A DNA stretch of 52,267 nucleotides from Miltoncostaeales bacterium (lineage in GTDB: Bacteria; Actinomycetota; Thermoleophilia; Miltoncostaeales; Miltoncostaeaceae): NCBI GenBank assembly GCA_030829765.1, contig JAUROO010000094.1, positions 1 to 52,267 on the forward strand, in the 5' to 3' direction. How positions within the stretch are numbered: the stretch's first letter is position 1; every line of letters starts with the position of its first letter. Position numbers and translations under genes: made by a program. This document shows positions 32,789 to 41,143 of this stretch, in pieces. A model generated the notes under the pieces. It did not search any database and was not told the DNA's origin. It saw only the letters and a list, made by a program, of their open reading frames with translations.

Positions 32789-34623
32789 TCCACCGTGACC
32801 GTCTTCGCGAGGTTGCGGGGCTGGTCCACATTCAGCCCGCGGGCGCGCGCCACGGCATAGGCGAATAGCTGGAGGGGCACCACCGCCAGCACCGAGGCCA
32901 GGAGCGGCGGGGTGCGTGGCACGAACAGCACCTCATCTGCGTGCGCCGCGATCTCCTCGTTGCCCTGGCTGGCCACGACGATCACCTCGGCGCCGCGGGC
33001 CCGGACCTCCTGGATGTTCGAGACGACCTTGTCGAACACGTGGCCATCGGTGGCAACCACGACCACCGGCGACCCGTCGTCCAGCAGGGCGATGGGGCCA
33101 TGCTTCATCTCACCGGCGGGATAGGCCTCGGTGGGCACGTACGAGATCTCCTTCAGCTTCAGGGCGCCCTCGTACGACACCGGCATGCCCACGTGCCTTC
33201 CGAGGTACAGGAAGAACGGGCGGTCCGCATACTTCGCGCCCACGGCGAGCGCATGCGCGGCATCGTCGGAGGCCAGGTATTCCTGCACCAGGTCCGGCAC
33301 GCGGTGGAGCTCCTCGCCGAGGTCCGCGGCGCCCGCGGCGGAGAGCACATGGCGCGCGCGACCCATCTTCAGGGCGAGAAGGGCCAGCGCCACCACCTGC
33401 GCCGTGTGGGTCTTGGTGGCGGCCACGCCGATCTCCAGCCCCGCGCGGGTGTAGAGCACCCCATCGGCGTCGCGGACGGCCTGCGACCCCATGATGTTCG
33501 TAAGCGCCACGACGTGGGCACCGCGCTCGCGGGCCACGCGCATGGCGGCGAGGGTGTCGGCGGTCTCGCCGCTCTGGGTTATGCCGATCACCAGGTCGCC
33601 GGGCCCGGCGAGGCAGGTCCGGTACCGGTACTCGCTGGCCACTTCGACGTGCACCGGCACCTGCGCCCAGTCCTCGATGAGGTAGCGCCCCACCAGGCCG
33701 GCATGGAACGATGTGCCGCAGGCGACGATATGCACCCGTTCCACGCGACCCAGGGCGGCATCATCGAGGCCCAGCCCCGGCAGGTCGATCTCCCCCTCGG
33801 GGCGCAGGCGGTCGCCGATGGTGTCGCGCAGGGCGGCGGGCTGCTCGTGGATCTCCTTGAGCATGAAGGTGTCGTAGCCGCCCTTCTCGGCGGCGTCCTC
33901 GTCCCAGTCGACCCGGGTGATGTCGCGCGCGATGGCCACGTCACCCTCATGGATGGTCACCGAGTCGCGCTCCACCACCACGATCTCGCCCGATTCGACC
34001 GCGATGGTGTCGCGGGTCTCGGGCAGGAACGCAGGGATGGCCGAGGCCACGAATCGCTCGCCCTCGCCCACCCCCACCACCAGCGGGGTCTCCTGCCGAT
34101 ACGCCACGAGCCGGCCGGGTTCATCGGCAGCGGACGACACGATGGTGAAGTGGCCCTCCAGGCGGTCGATCGCCGCGCGCATCGCCGCCACGAGGTCGCC
34201 CGCGTAGTACCGGGCGATGAGATGCGGGATCACCTCGGCATCGGTCTCGCTGCGGAACACCACGCCCTCGTCCTGCAGTTCGGCGCGAAGGCGGGCGTAG
34301 TTCTCGACGATGCCGTTCATCACGACGTTGATGCGTCCCGTCGCGTCTGCGTGCGGGTGCGCGTTGGCCTCGGTCACGCGTCCATGAGTGGCCCAACGGG
34401 TGTGCCCCATGCCGACGGTCGCGGTGGAGGCGTCCGCGCCGCGGTCATGCACCGCCCGGCGCAACTCGGCCAGGTTTCCCACCGCGCGCACGGTGCGCGG
34501 GCCGTCGTCGTCCATCAGCACCACGCCTGCCGAGTCGTACCCCCGGTACTCGAGGCGTTCGAGGCCCGCGAGGATGAGCTCCTCGCATGGCCGCCCGCCC
34601 ACGTATCCGATGATGCCGCACAT
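32785..34623 (-). CDS. glmS: Glutamine--fructose-6-phosphate aminotransferase (isomerizing)
   Basis: This 612-aa protein begins MCGIIGYVGGRPCEELIL, so Cys2 is the N-terminal nucleophile after Met removal. The amidotransferase domain (1-240) includes RLEYRGYDSAGV and MGHTRWATHG. Two SIS domains follow (VACGTSFHAGLVGRYLIE, GITQSGETADTLAAMR, EGALKLKEISYVPTEAY), and the C-terminus is QPRNLAKTVTVE. It makes glucosamine-6-phosphate for peptidoglycan. ATG 34623 overlaps the glmM stop by one base, so there is no room for a glmS ribozyme leader. Confidence 0.97.
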   Translation of the reverse strand: MCGIIGYVGGRPCEELILAGLERLEYRGYDSAGVVLMDDDGPRTVRAVGNLAELRRAVHDRGADASTATVGMGHTRWATHGRVTEANAHPHADATGRINVVMNGIVENYARLRAELQDEGVVFRSETDAEVIPHLIARYYAGDLVAAMRAAIDRLEGHFTIVSSAADEPGRLVAYRQETPLVVGVGEGERFVASAIPAFLPETRDTIAVESGEIVVVERDSVTIHEGDVAIARDITRVDWDEDAAEKGGYDTFMLKEIHEQPAALRDTIGDRLRPEGEIDLPGLGLDDAALGRVERVHIVACGTSFHAGLVGRYLIEDWAQVPVHVEVASEYRYRTCLAGPGDLVIGITQSGETADTLAAMRVARERGAHVVALTNIMGSQAVRDADGVLYTRAGLEIGVAATKTHTAQVVALALLALKMGRARHVLSAAGAADLGEELHRVPDLVQEYLASDDAAHALAVGAKYADRPFFLYLGRHVGMPVSYEGALKLKEISYVPTEAYPAGEMKHGPIALLDDGSPVVVVATDGHVFDKVVSNIQEVRARGAEVIVVASQGNEEIAAHADEVLFVPRTPPLLASVLAVVPLQLFAYAVARARGLNVDQPRNLAKTVTVE

Positions 34624-35990
34624 CAGTGGCCTCCCCCGACCAGGCCCAGGGCATGACCCGCGGCCTCGGCGATCCCTGCGGCGATCTTCTCGCACTGCTC
34701 GGACGTCGGTGCCTCCACCATCACGCGCACCAGGGGCTCCGTGCCCGACGCCCGCAGCACGATGCGGCCATCGTCACCCAGATCGGCCTCGTGGGCGCGC
34801 ACCAGGTCCCATACCTCCGAAGCATCGCCCAGGTCGCCCTTGCGCTCCACGCGGATGCTCACGAGCCGTTGCGGCATGCGGGTCATCACGGCCGCGGCGG
34901 TGGCGAGGGTGAGGCCGCGCTCCGCGAGCGCGGCCAACAGCATGAGCCCGCCGGCGAGGCCGTCGCCGGTGGGACCGCTCGCCAGGTTGATGAGGTGCCC
35001 GCTCTGCTCGCCCCCGAGGACGAACCCGTGCTCGCGCATCTCGGCCAGCACGTAGCGGTCGCCCACGTCGGTCCAGCGCACCTCGATCCCGTGCTCGGCC
35101 ATCGCCCGGCGGAACCCCAGGTTGGTCATCGTGGTGGTGACCACCGCCGGGCCGGGCAGCTCGCCGCGCCCGTTCAGCCACAGGGCAAGAATCGCCAGGA
35201 TCTGGTCGCCATCCACCACCGCCCCGGTGCCGTCGACGGCCAGCACGCGATCGCCATCGCCATCGAAGGCGAGGCCGAGCGCGGCGCCCTCCGCCACCAC
35301 GCACTCCTGGAGCGCATCGAGGTGGGTCGATCCGCACGCGACGTTGATGTTCACGCCGTCGGGCTCCGCCCCGATCACCACCAGGTCGGCCCCGAGCGCC
35401 CGGAGCACGGCGGGCGCGGCGCTGACGGTGGCGCCGTTCGCGCAGTCCACCACGATGCGCTGCCCGGACAGGTCGAGCGGGAAGCGCTGCACCAACCGGG
35501 CGCGGTAGGCCTCGACGGCGTCGTCCCACCGGGTGATGGAGCCGACCTCGCCGGCGATGGGGCGGGCTCCGTCGTCGGACCGGATCAGGGCCTCGAGCGC
35601 GGCCTCCACGTCGTCGGGCAGCTTGAAGCCGTCCGGCCCGAATACCTTGATTCCGTTGTCGGGGAATGGGTTGTGCGAGGCGCTGATGACCACGCCGTTG
35701 GTGAAGCGCGCGTCATGCGCCACCAGCTCGGCCACCGCGGGAGTGGGCATGACCCCGCCCAGCACCACGTCGGCACCGGCGGACGCGATGCCCGCGGCCA
35801 GCGCGGCCTCCAGCATCGGGCCGCTCCGGCGGGTGTCCTGGCCCACCAGAACCGTGCCCCGGCCCCCGGGCGCGCGGCCGAGGGCACGCCCGATGGACAT
35901 GGCCAACTCGGGCGTGAGGTCGGCGTTCGCGACCCCGCGGACGCCGTCCGTCCCGAAGAGGCTCCGGGCCGGGGGCGCCTGTCTGCTCAG
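34623..35990 (-). CDS. glmM: Phosphoglucosamine mutase, with a probable CTG start
   Basis: This 455-aa protein has the N-terminal family motif SLFGTDGVRGVANADLTPELA, the phosphoserine loop GVVISASHNPFPDNGIKVFG, the metal loop LAFDGDGDRVLAVD, the sugar loop GGEQSGHLI and the phosphate-binding RASGTEPLVRVMVEA. It converts glucosamine-6-phosphate to glucosamine-1-phosphate, the step after GlmS. The first ATG/GTG/TTG codon in frame (TTG 35906) would remove FGTDGVRG, which every GlmM keeps. The only start that keeps it is CTG at 35988-35990. It overlaps the rpsI stop as CTGA, in the same geometry as the ATGA, GTGA and TTGA couplings nearby. No strong ribosome site precedes it. Confidence 0.9.
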   Translation of the reverse strand: MSRQAPPARSLFGTDGVRGVANADLTPELAMSIGRALGRAPGGRGTVLVGQDTRRSGPMLEAALAAGIASAGADVVLGGVMPTPAVAELVAHDARFTNGVVISASHNPFPDNGIKVFGPDGFKLPDDVEAALEALIRSDDGARPIAGEVGSITRWDDAVEAYRARLVQRFPLDLSGQRIVVDCANGATVSAAPAVLRALGADLVVIGAEPDGVNINVACGSTHLDALQECVVAEGAALGLAFDGDGDRVLAVDGTGAVVDGDQILAILALWLNGRGELPGPAVVTTTMTNLGFRRAMAEHGIEVRWTDVGDRYVLAEMREHGFVLGGEQSGHLINLASGPTGDGLAGGLMLLAALAERGLTLATAAAVMTRMPQRLVSIRVERKGDLGDASEVWDLVRAHEADLGDDGRIVLRASGTEPLVRVMVEAPTSEQCEKIAAGIAEAAGHALGLVGGGH

Positions 35991-36385
35991 CGCTTCGAGA
36001 ACTGCGGACGCTTGCGGGCGCCCTTGAGGCCCGCCTTCTTGCGCTCCTTCTCGCGCGCGTCGCGCGTGAGGAAGCCCTCGCGCTTCAGCTCGGGCCGCAG
36101 GTTCTCGTCCATCTCCACCAGCGCGCGGGCGACTGCGTGGCGCAGGGCGCCGGCCTGGCCGGAGATCCCGCCGCCGTCGAGGCGTGCGGTCACGTTGAAC
36201 TGGCCGTCCACGCCGGCGATCACCAGCGGCGAGCGGGCCTCGGTGACCAGCACCTTGCGGCCGAAGAAGTCGTCGATGGGGCGCCCGTTGCAGGTGATGG
36301 TTCCATCGCCGGGCTCGAGCACGATGCGGGCGACCGACGTCTTGCGCTTGCCGGTTGCCTGGATGCGGACCTGGACGGTGCTCAT
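35987..36385 (-). CDS. rpsI: 30S ribosomal protein S9
   Basis: This 132-aa protein has TGKRKTSVARIVLEPGDGTITCNGRPIDDFFG at the start, split around the conserved GKRK, then GGGISGQAGALRHAVARAL and the universal C-terminus RPQFSKR, which reaches the P-site tRNA. ATG 36385 overlaps the rplM stop (ATGA). Confidence 0.98.
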   Translation of the reverse strand: MSTVQVRIQATGKRKTSVARIVLEPGDGTITCNGRPIDDFFGRKVLVTEARSPLVIAGVDGQFNVTARLDGGGISGQAGALRHAVARALVEMDENLRPELKREGFLTRDAREKERKKAGLKGARKRPQFSKR

Positions 36386-36849
36386 GCGGTGACCTTCCTC
36401 TCGAGCCGGAGGGGCTCGGGCGACTGCGCCTCGTGCGGGTGATCGGGACCGGCGTAAACCTTCATCTTCAGCAACTGCTTCCGGCCCAGCGAGTTCTTGG
36501 GGAGCATCCCACGGACGGCCATGCGGATGACCTCCTCGGGACGGCGCTCGAGCTGCTCACGCAGCGTGCGCTTGCGGATGCCGCCCGGGTAGCCCGAGTG
36601 GCGCCAGTAGAGCTTGTCGTCCATCTTCTGGCCCGTGACCGCGATCTTCTCGGCGTTCACGACCACCACGAAATCACCGCAGTCGGCGTGCGGCGTGAAG
36701 AACGGCGACCGCTTTCCGCGGATCGTCTCGGCGATGGTGGCGGCGAGGCGGCCGAGGTTCTGTCCCTCGGCGTCGACGATGTACCAGCGGCGATCCACAT
36801 CGCCGGGCTTGGCGCTCTTCGTCGACTTGGTGGGGTGAGCGGTGGGCAC
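36382..36849 (-). CDS. rplM: 50S ribosomal protein L13
   Basis: This 155-aa protein has RRWYIVDAEGQNLGRLAATIAETIRGK, DCGDFVVVVNAEKIAVTG, KLYWRHSGYPGG and VRGMLPKNSLGRKQLLKMKVYAG. The N-terminus carries about 20 extra residues (PTAHPTKSTKSAKPGDVD) before the usual start of the fold. I choose GTG 36849, which has GGAGG close upstream. It is the first gene of the eight-gene operon running to the CCA-type nucleotidyltransferase. Confidence 0.96.
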   Translation of the reverse strand: MPTAHPTKSTKSAKPGDVDRRWYIVDAEGQNLGRLAATIAETIRGKRSPFFTPHADCGDFVVVVNAEKIAVTGQKMDDKLYWRHSGYPGGIRKRTLREQLERRPEEVIRMAVRGMLPKNSLGRKQLLKMKVYAGPDHPHEAQSPEPLRLERKVTA

Positions 36850-36902
36850 GATCCTCCGATGGGTGAGCAGGCAGAAGCGATTCCGCCCGGGAACGACGGC
36901 GA

Positions 36903-36931
36903 ATCGTAGGGAAGCCCCCGCGTCGTCGCAA
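36903..36931 (-). promoter_or_regulatory. Promoter of the rplM-rpsI-glmM-glmS-acpS-nnr-alr-cca operon
   Basis: On the minus strand TTGCGA (36926-36931), a 17-nt spacer and TACGAT (36903-36908) make a good sigma-A-like promoter. Transcription would start near 36896, giving a leader of about 47 nt before GTG 36849. No other promoter-like gap occurs until 28323. Confidence 0.55.
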
Positions 36932-37033
36932 CCGACCATGGCGCAGGGGCACAGGACGCACCGGAACCACGCATCCGGCCAGCCTTACACTGTCTGGTAG
37001 GGTAGTGCGAAATTCAGCACCGCGGAGTGCCCC

Positions 37034-37285
37034 ATGCGCCGATCCACATCCACCATCAATCGCTGCCAGGCCGTCGCCACCCATGGGCGTCGCTGCCGGC
37101 AGACGCCGTTCATGACGAGCCCGTTCTGCTGGCACCACACGGCAGCCGCTGACCGCGATGCGCTGCGGCGGCAGTCCCTGCGTGGCGACGATCAGGCGAA
37201 GGAACTCGTGGACCGCATCGTGAACGCCGACCTCACCGAGGAGCAGGTGGAGCGCATCGAGCGCGCGCTCGCGGCGCGCTCCTAG
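37034..37285 (+). CDS. Small Cys/His-rich (zinc-ribbon-like) protein
   Basis: This 83-aa protein carries RCQAVATHGRRCRQTPF followed by SPFCWHH, i.e. C-x9-C-x10-C-x2-HH. This resembles the small RCKAxTxxGxxC...FCxxH modules found in many short bacterial proteins and probably binds one zinc. The C-terminal half (QAKELVDRIVNADLTEEQVERIERAL) is charged and helical. The function is unknown. ATG 37034 has GGAG upstream, and a TAGGGT -10 candidate lies at 36998-37003, divergent from the rplM operon. Confidence 0.7.
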   Translation: MRRSTSTINRCQAVATHGRRCRQTPFMTSPFCWHHTAAADRDALRRQSLRGDDQAKELVDRIVNADLTEEQVERIERALAARS

Positions 37286-37372
37286 TACCGGCACGACCTC
37301 GCGGGAGCGCTACTCCCACTCGATGGTGGGACCCGAACCGGCACGACCTCGCGGGAGCGCTACTCCCACTCG
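37285..37372. repeat. 38-bp direct duplication at the 3' end of guaA
   Basis: Bases 37285-37322 and 37335-37372 are identical, with a period of exactly 50 bp. Each copy holds, in guaA sense, the last codons (IEWE), the TAG stop and the following 22 bases. A GGGAG/CTCCC stem around the stop codon is duplicated too. The right-hand copy is the real gene end; the left-hand copy is a non-coding remnant. Confidence 0.9.
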
Positions 37373-38928
37373 ATCGTGCCGGGGGGCTTGCTGGTCACAT
37401 CCAGCACCACGCGGTTCACGCCGGGCACCTCGTTGATGATGCGGCTCGAGATCTTCTCGATCAGGTCGTAGGGCAGGCGGGCCCAGTCGGCAGTCATGGC
37501 ATCGTCGCTGGTGACGGCACGGATCACGATGGGGTAGGCGTATGTACGGCTGTCGCCCTGCACGCCCACCGACCGCACCGCGGGGAGAACGGCGAACGAC
37601 TGCCAAAGGTCCCGATACATGCCGGCGAGGCGGATCTCCTCCTGCAGCACGAAGTCCGCATGCCGCAGGATCTCCAGGCGCTCCGCCGTGACCTCGCCGA
37701 TGATGCGGATGGCAAGGCCGGGGCCGGGGAAGGGCTGACGCCACACCATGCGCTCGGGAAGGCCGAGCTCCTCGCCCACGAGCCGCACCTCATCCTTGAA
37801 CAGCTGGCGCAGCGGCTCCACGAGCTCCATCTCCATGTCATCGGGCAGGCCCCCGACGTTGTGATGGCTCTTGATGGTGGCCGCGTTCGTGCCGCCGCCC
37901 GACTCGATCACGTCGCTGTAGAGCGTGCCCTGCACCAGGAACTTCTCGTTGCCCAGCCGGGCGGCCTCGGCGTCGAAGGTGTTGATGAACTCGGCGCCGA
38001 TGATCTTGCGCTTCTGCTCCGGATCGGTCACGCCGACAAGCCTCGACAGGAACTGCTCCTGCGCGCGCACATGAACCAGCGGTACGTGGAAGTGGTGGCC
38101 GAAGGCCTCCTCCACCTGCTCCCCCTCGTTCATGCGGAGCATGCCGTGGTCCACGAACACGCAGGTGAGGTTGTCGCCGATCGCGCGGTGCACCAGCAGG
38201 GCCGCCACGGCGCTGTCCACGCCGCCCGACAGCCCGCAGATGGCCCGGCGGTCGCCCACCTGCTCGCGGATGCGCCGCACCTGGTCGTCGATGACGTTGG
38301 CGGGGGTCCACGTGGGCGCCAGATCGCACGCGTCGAACAGGAATGCCTTCAGCAGGTCCGTTCCGAAGGGCGTGTGCACCACCTCGGGGTGGAACTGCAC
38401 GGCAAAGCGCCGGCTGGCCCGGTCCTCCATCGCCGCGATGGGAGCGCCCTGCGTCTGGGCGGTGACGCTGAAGCCATCGGGTGCGCCGGTGACCGCGTCG
38501 CGATGGCTCATCCAGCACGTCTCGGCCGGGAGGTCCCGGAACAGCCCCTCACGCGATAGCACGCGGATGTCGGTGCGGCCGAACTCACCTGAGCCATTGT
38601 TGGTGACCACGCCGCCCAGCGCCTGCGCCATTGACTGCATGCCGTAGCAGATGCCCAGAACGGGAATCCCGAGCTCCAGCAGACGGCGATCCAATGTGGG
38701 CGCGCCCTCCTCGTACACCGATGCCGGCCCGCCCGAGAGGATGATGCCGCCGGGGGCGATGCGCGCGACCTCGGCAGGGTCGATGTCGTGCGGCACGATG
38801 GCCGAGAACACCCGGCATTCGCGCACGCGGCGCGCGATCAGCTGGCTGTACTGGGCGCCGAAGTCGACGACCAGGACGCCCCCTGCGGCCTGGTGCTCGA
38901 GCTCGGGGGCGAGATGGAATGCCCCCAC
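37360..38928 (-). CDS. guaA: GMP synthase (glutamine-hydrolysing)
   Basis: This 522-aa protein has an N-terminal class I amidotransferase domain (VLVVDFGAQYSQLIARRVRE, catalytic Cys in LGICYGMQSMAQ, His/Glu in VQFHPEVVHT). The ATP-pyrophosphatase domain has ICGLSGGVDSAVAALLVHRA. The dimerisation domain ends in RVVLDVTSKPPGTIEWE, the universal GuaA C-terminus. It converts XMP to GMP. GTG 38928 lies one base after the guaB3 stop. A duplicated copy of the gene's last bases sits immediately downstream. Confidence 0.97.
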   Translation of the reverse strand: MGAFHLAPELEHQAAGGVLVVDFGAQYSQLIARRVRECRVFSAIVPHDIDPAEVARIAPGGIILSGGPASVYEEGAPTLDRRLLELGIPVLGICYGMQSMAQALGGVVTNNGSGEFGRTDIRVLSREGLFRDLPAETCWMSHRDAVTGAPDGFSVTAQTQGAPIAAMEDRASRRFAVQFHPEVVHTPFGTDLLKAFLFDACDLAPTWTPANVIDDQVRRIREQVGDRRAICGLSGGVDSAVAALLVHRAIGDNLTCVFVDHGMLRMNEGEQVEEAFGHHFHVPLVHVRAQEQFLSRLVGVTDPEQKRKIIGAEFINTFDAEAARLGNEKFLVQGTLYSDVIESGGGTNAATIKSHHNVGGLPDDMEMELVEPLRQLFKDEVRLVGEELGLPERMVWRQPFPGPGLAIRIIGEVTAERLEILRHADFVLQEEIRLAGMYRDLWQSFAVLPAVRSVGVQGDSRTYAYPIVIRAVTSDDAMTADWARLPYDLIEKISSRIINEVPGVNRVVLDVTSKPPGTIEWE

Positions 38929-38929
38929 G

Positions 38930-40090
38930 TCAGCCCATGCCGACCGACTGCGCCTGCTGCAGCTTCTTGCCCTCGGTCTTCAGCGCGGGGGCGATCATGA
39001 CCTCGCACTTCTGGAAGCTCTGGATCGACTCGTAGCCGCAGGTGGCCAGGGCGTTGCGCAGTCCGCCGATCAGGTTGAGGGACCCGTCGTTCTCATGGGC
39101 CGGCCCCATCAGGATCTCCTCGAGGGTGCCGATGGCGGTGGTGCGCACGCGGGTTCCGCGCGGCAGCTCGGGGTGGAACGTGGCCATGCCCCAGTGGTTG
39201 CCGTGTCCGGGGGCCTCGGCCGCCTTCGCCAGCGGGGACCCCACCATGCGGGCGTCCGCACCGCACGCGATGGCCTTGGCCAGGTCGCCGCCATAGGCCA
39301 TGCCGCCGTCAGCGATCACGTTCACGTACTGGCCGGTCTCAAGCAGGTGCTGCATGCGCGCGCCCGCGGCATCGGCAATGGCCGTGGCCTGCGGCACCCC
39401 TACGCCGATCACCTGGCGCGTGGTGCACGCCGCGCCCGGACCCACGCCCACCAGCACTCCCACCGCGCCGGTGCGCATGAGGTGCAGGGCCGTGGAGTAC
39501 GACGCGCACCCGCCCACGATGACCGGGACCGGCAGGTCGGCGATGAACTGCTTGAGGTTGAGCGGCTCCACCGATGAGGAAACGTGCTCAGCCGACACCA
39601 CCGTCCCCTGGATCACCAGGATGTCGAGGCCGGCATCGAGGGCCGGGCCGATGAACTGCTCCACCCGCTGCGGCGTGAGCGACCCCGCGGTGAGCACCCC
39701 CGACGCCTTGATCTCGCGGATGCGCTCCACCATCAGGTCGGGGTTGACGTCGCGGGCGCGGTAGATGTCCTGCAGGCCCGCCGTGGCGGTCTCCGGCGGG
39801 TACCCGGCGATCTTTCGCAACTCGGCGTCGGGGTCCTCGTACCGGCTCTGGATGCCCTCGAGGTTCAGCACTCCCAGGCCGCCCAGCTTCCCGATCGCGA
39901 TCGCCGTGGCCGGCGACACCACGCCGTCCATCGCCGAGGCCAGCAACGGGATCTCGAGCGGGTGGGGACCGAGCTGCCACGAGAGGTCGACGTCCTCGGG
40001 ATCGCGGGTGCGCCTGCTGGGGACGATGGCGATCTCGTCCAGCCCGTATGCCCGGCGCCCGCGCTTGCCCCGGCCGATCTCGATCTCCAC
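38930..40090 (-). CDS. guaB3: GuaB3-family IMP dehydrogenase-related protein
   Basis: This 386-aa TIM-barrel protein has VEIEIGRGKRGRRAYGLDEIAIVPSRRTRDPEDVDL as its family-specific start, read as two segments. It then has LLASAMDGVVSP, VGVGPGAACTTRQVIGVGVPQ (the catalytic Cys loop) and VIADGGMAYGGDLAKAIACGADARMVG. It lacks the CBS domains and the IMPDH flap region. GuaB3 occurs in Actinobacteria and cyanobacteria; GMP reductase activity has been reported for cyanobacterial members, so the name IMP dehydrogenase should not be used. GTG 40090 follows a GGGGGG ribosome site and matches the family start. An upstream TTG at 40126 is less likely. Confidence 0.93.
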   Translation of the reverse strand: MEIEIGRGKRGRRAYGLDEIAIVPSRRTRDPEDVDLSWQLGPHPLEIPLLASAMDGVVSPATAIAIGKLGGLGVLNLEGIQSRYEDPDAELRKIAGYPPETATAGLQDIYRARDVNPDLMVERIREIKASGVLTAGSLTPQRVEQFIGPALDAGLDILVIQGTVVSAEHVSSSVEPLNLKQFIADLPVPVIVGGCASYSTALHLMRTGAVGVLVGVGPGAACTTRQVIGVGVPQATAIADAAGARMQHLLETGQYVNVIADGGMAYGGDLAKAIACGADARMVGSPLAKAAEAPGHGNHWGMATFHPELPRGTRVRTTAIGTLEEILMGPAHENDGSLNLIGGLRNALATCGYESIQSFQKCEVMIAPALKTEGKKLQQAQSVGMG

Positions 40091-40170
40091 CCGTGCCCCC
40101 CGTGTATCGCTCGCTTGGGCGGGCAACCTACCACCCCCGCCCGGACGGCCGGACGGGGCATTCGGGGGGG

Positions 40171-40197
40171 CCGAGGGGGCCCCTCAGACCCCCTCGG
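40171..40197 (-). terminator. Hairpin at the end of the pfkB-type gene
   Basis: CCGAGGGGG and CCCCCTCGG form a 9-bp perfect stem with a 9-nt loop that contains the stop codon. It lies between dacB-pfkB and guaB3-guaA on the minus strand. No U-tract follows. Confidence 0.45.
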
Positions 40198-41143
40198 GGA
40201 CCTCTTCCACGGTCACCTGGCGCGCCAGCGCATCCACGTCGGCGCGGTCCACCACGCCGGCACCGAGCAGCTGGGTACTGGCGGCGCCGGACGCCACGCC
40301 GCGGCGCAGCGCCTCCTCCTCCCCCGCACCGTCGTAGGTGCCGGCCAGGTAGCCGGCCAGGAAGGCGTCGCCCGAGCCCACGCTGCTCACCACGTCGGTG
40401 CGCACGTCGATCCGCGCGCGCAGGGTGCGACGGCCATCGCCGTCGGGCTCCGCGAGGCGCGCCACGCACCCGCTCTCGTCGTGCACCAGCGACGAACGCG
40501 CGCCCAGCCCGCACAGGGCCTCCGCGCCCACCACCGCATCCTCCTCATCGGAGAACTCGTTCCCCACTACCTCCTCCGCCTCGCGGGCGTTGGGGCTGAC
40601 CAGCCATGGCTCGGCCGCCAGGGCGGCCCGCATCGCGGGGCCCGGCACGTCCACCACGATGGGCAGGTCGGGACGGCCGATCTCACCGGCCATGGCCGCG
40701 TAGAAGTCCACCGGGACATCACGCGGCAGGGACCCCGCGAACACCACGATGTCGGCGCCCTTCGACAGGTACGCCAGCTTCTCCATCAGCAGTTCCAGTT
40801 CCGAATCGGCCACCGACGGGCCGTACTCGTTGATCTCGGTCTGCTGCATCGACGTGGGGTCCACGACTGCGGTCGACGTCCGTGATTCGTCCCCGATGCG
40901 CACGAAGTCGTTGAGGATCCCCTCCGCGGTGAGCTGCTCGATGATCGACGTGCCGGTGCGCCCGCCGGCGAGCCCGGTGGCGATGACCGGTTGCCCCAGG
41001 TTGCGCAGCGCGCGCGCCACGTTCACGCCCTTGCCGCCCGGCAGGGTGAGCGCGTCACTCGCGCGGTGCCGCCGGCCGGCCTGGAAGTTCGGCACGCTCA
41101 GGGTGCGGTCGAGCGCGGCGTTGAGGGTGACCGTGAGGATCAT
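40184..41143 (-). CDS. 1-phosphofructokinase-type PfkB sugar kinase
   Basis: This 319-aa ribokinase-fold protein starts MILTVTLNAALDRTLSV, then has LTLPGGKGVNVARALRNLG, VVFAGSLPRDVP, VSPNAREAEEVVG and the catalytic anion hole SSVGSGDAFLAGYLAG (base Asp). This matches the FruK/LacC/PfkB branch, which phosphorylates fructose-1-phosphate, tagatose-6-phosphate or fructose-6-phosphate. No PTS gene is adjacent, so the substrate is open. ATG 41143 overlaps the dacB stop (ATGA). Confidence 0.9.
   Translation of the reverse strand: MILTVTLNAALDRTLSVPNFQAGRRHRASDALTLPGGKGVNVARALRNLGQPVIATGLAGGRTGTSIIEQLTAEGILNDFVRIGDESRTSTAVVDPTSMQQTEINEYGPSVADSELELLMEKLAYLSKGADIVVFAGSLPRDVPVDFYAAMAGEIGRPDLPIVVDVPGPAMRAALAAEPWLVSPNAREAEEVVGNEFSDEEDAVVGAEALCGLGARSSLVHDESGCVARLAEPDGDGRRTLRARIDVRTDVVSSVGSGDAFLAGYLAGTYDGAGEEEALRRGVASGAASTQLLGAGVVDRADVDALARQVTVEEVPEGV

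Noticed and set aside
34621..34640. glmS ribozyme or leader regulation before glmS
   Set aside because: The glmS ATG overlaps the glmM stop by one base, so there is no leader sequence.
35906..35908. TTG as the start of glmM
   Set aside because: It would delete the conserved FGTDGVRG phosphate-binding region. CTG at 35990 keeps it and fits the coupling pattern.
37285..37372. CRISPR-like repeat pair
   Set aside because: There are only two copies, they derive from the guaA end, and no further units or cas genes are present.
37360..40090. Reading guaB3 as ordinary IMP dehydrogenase
   Set aside because: It lacks CBS domains and the IMPDH flap motif, and it has the GuaB3-specific N-terminus.
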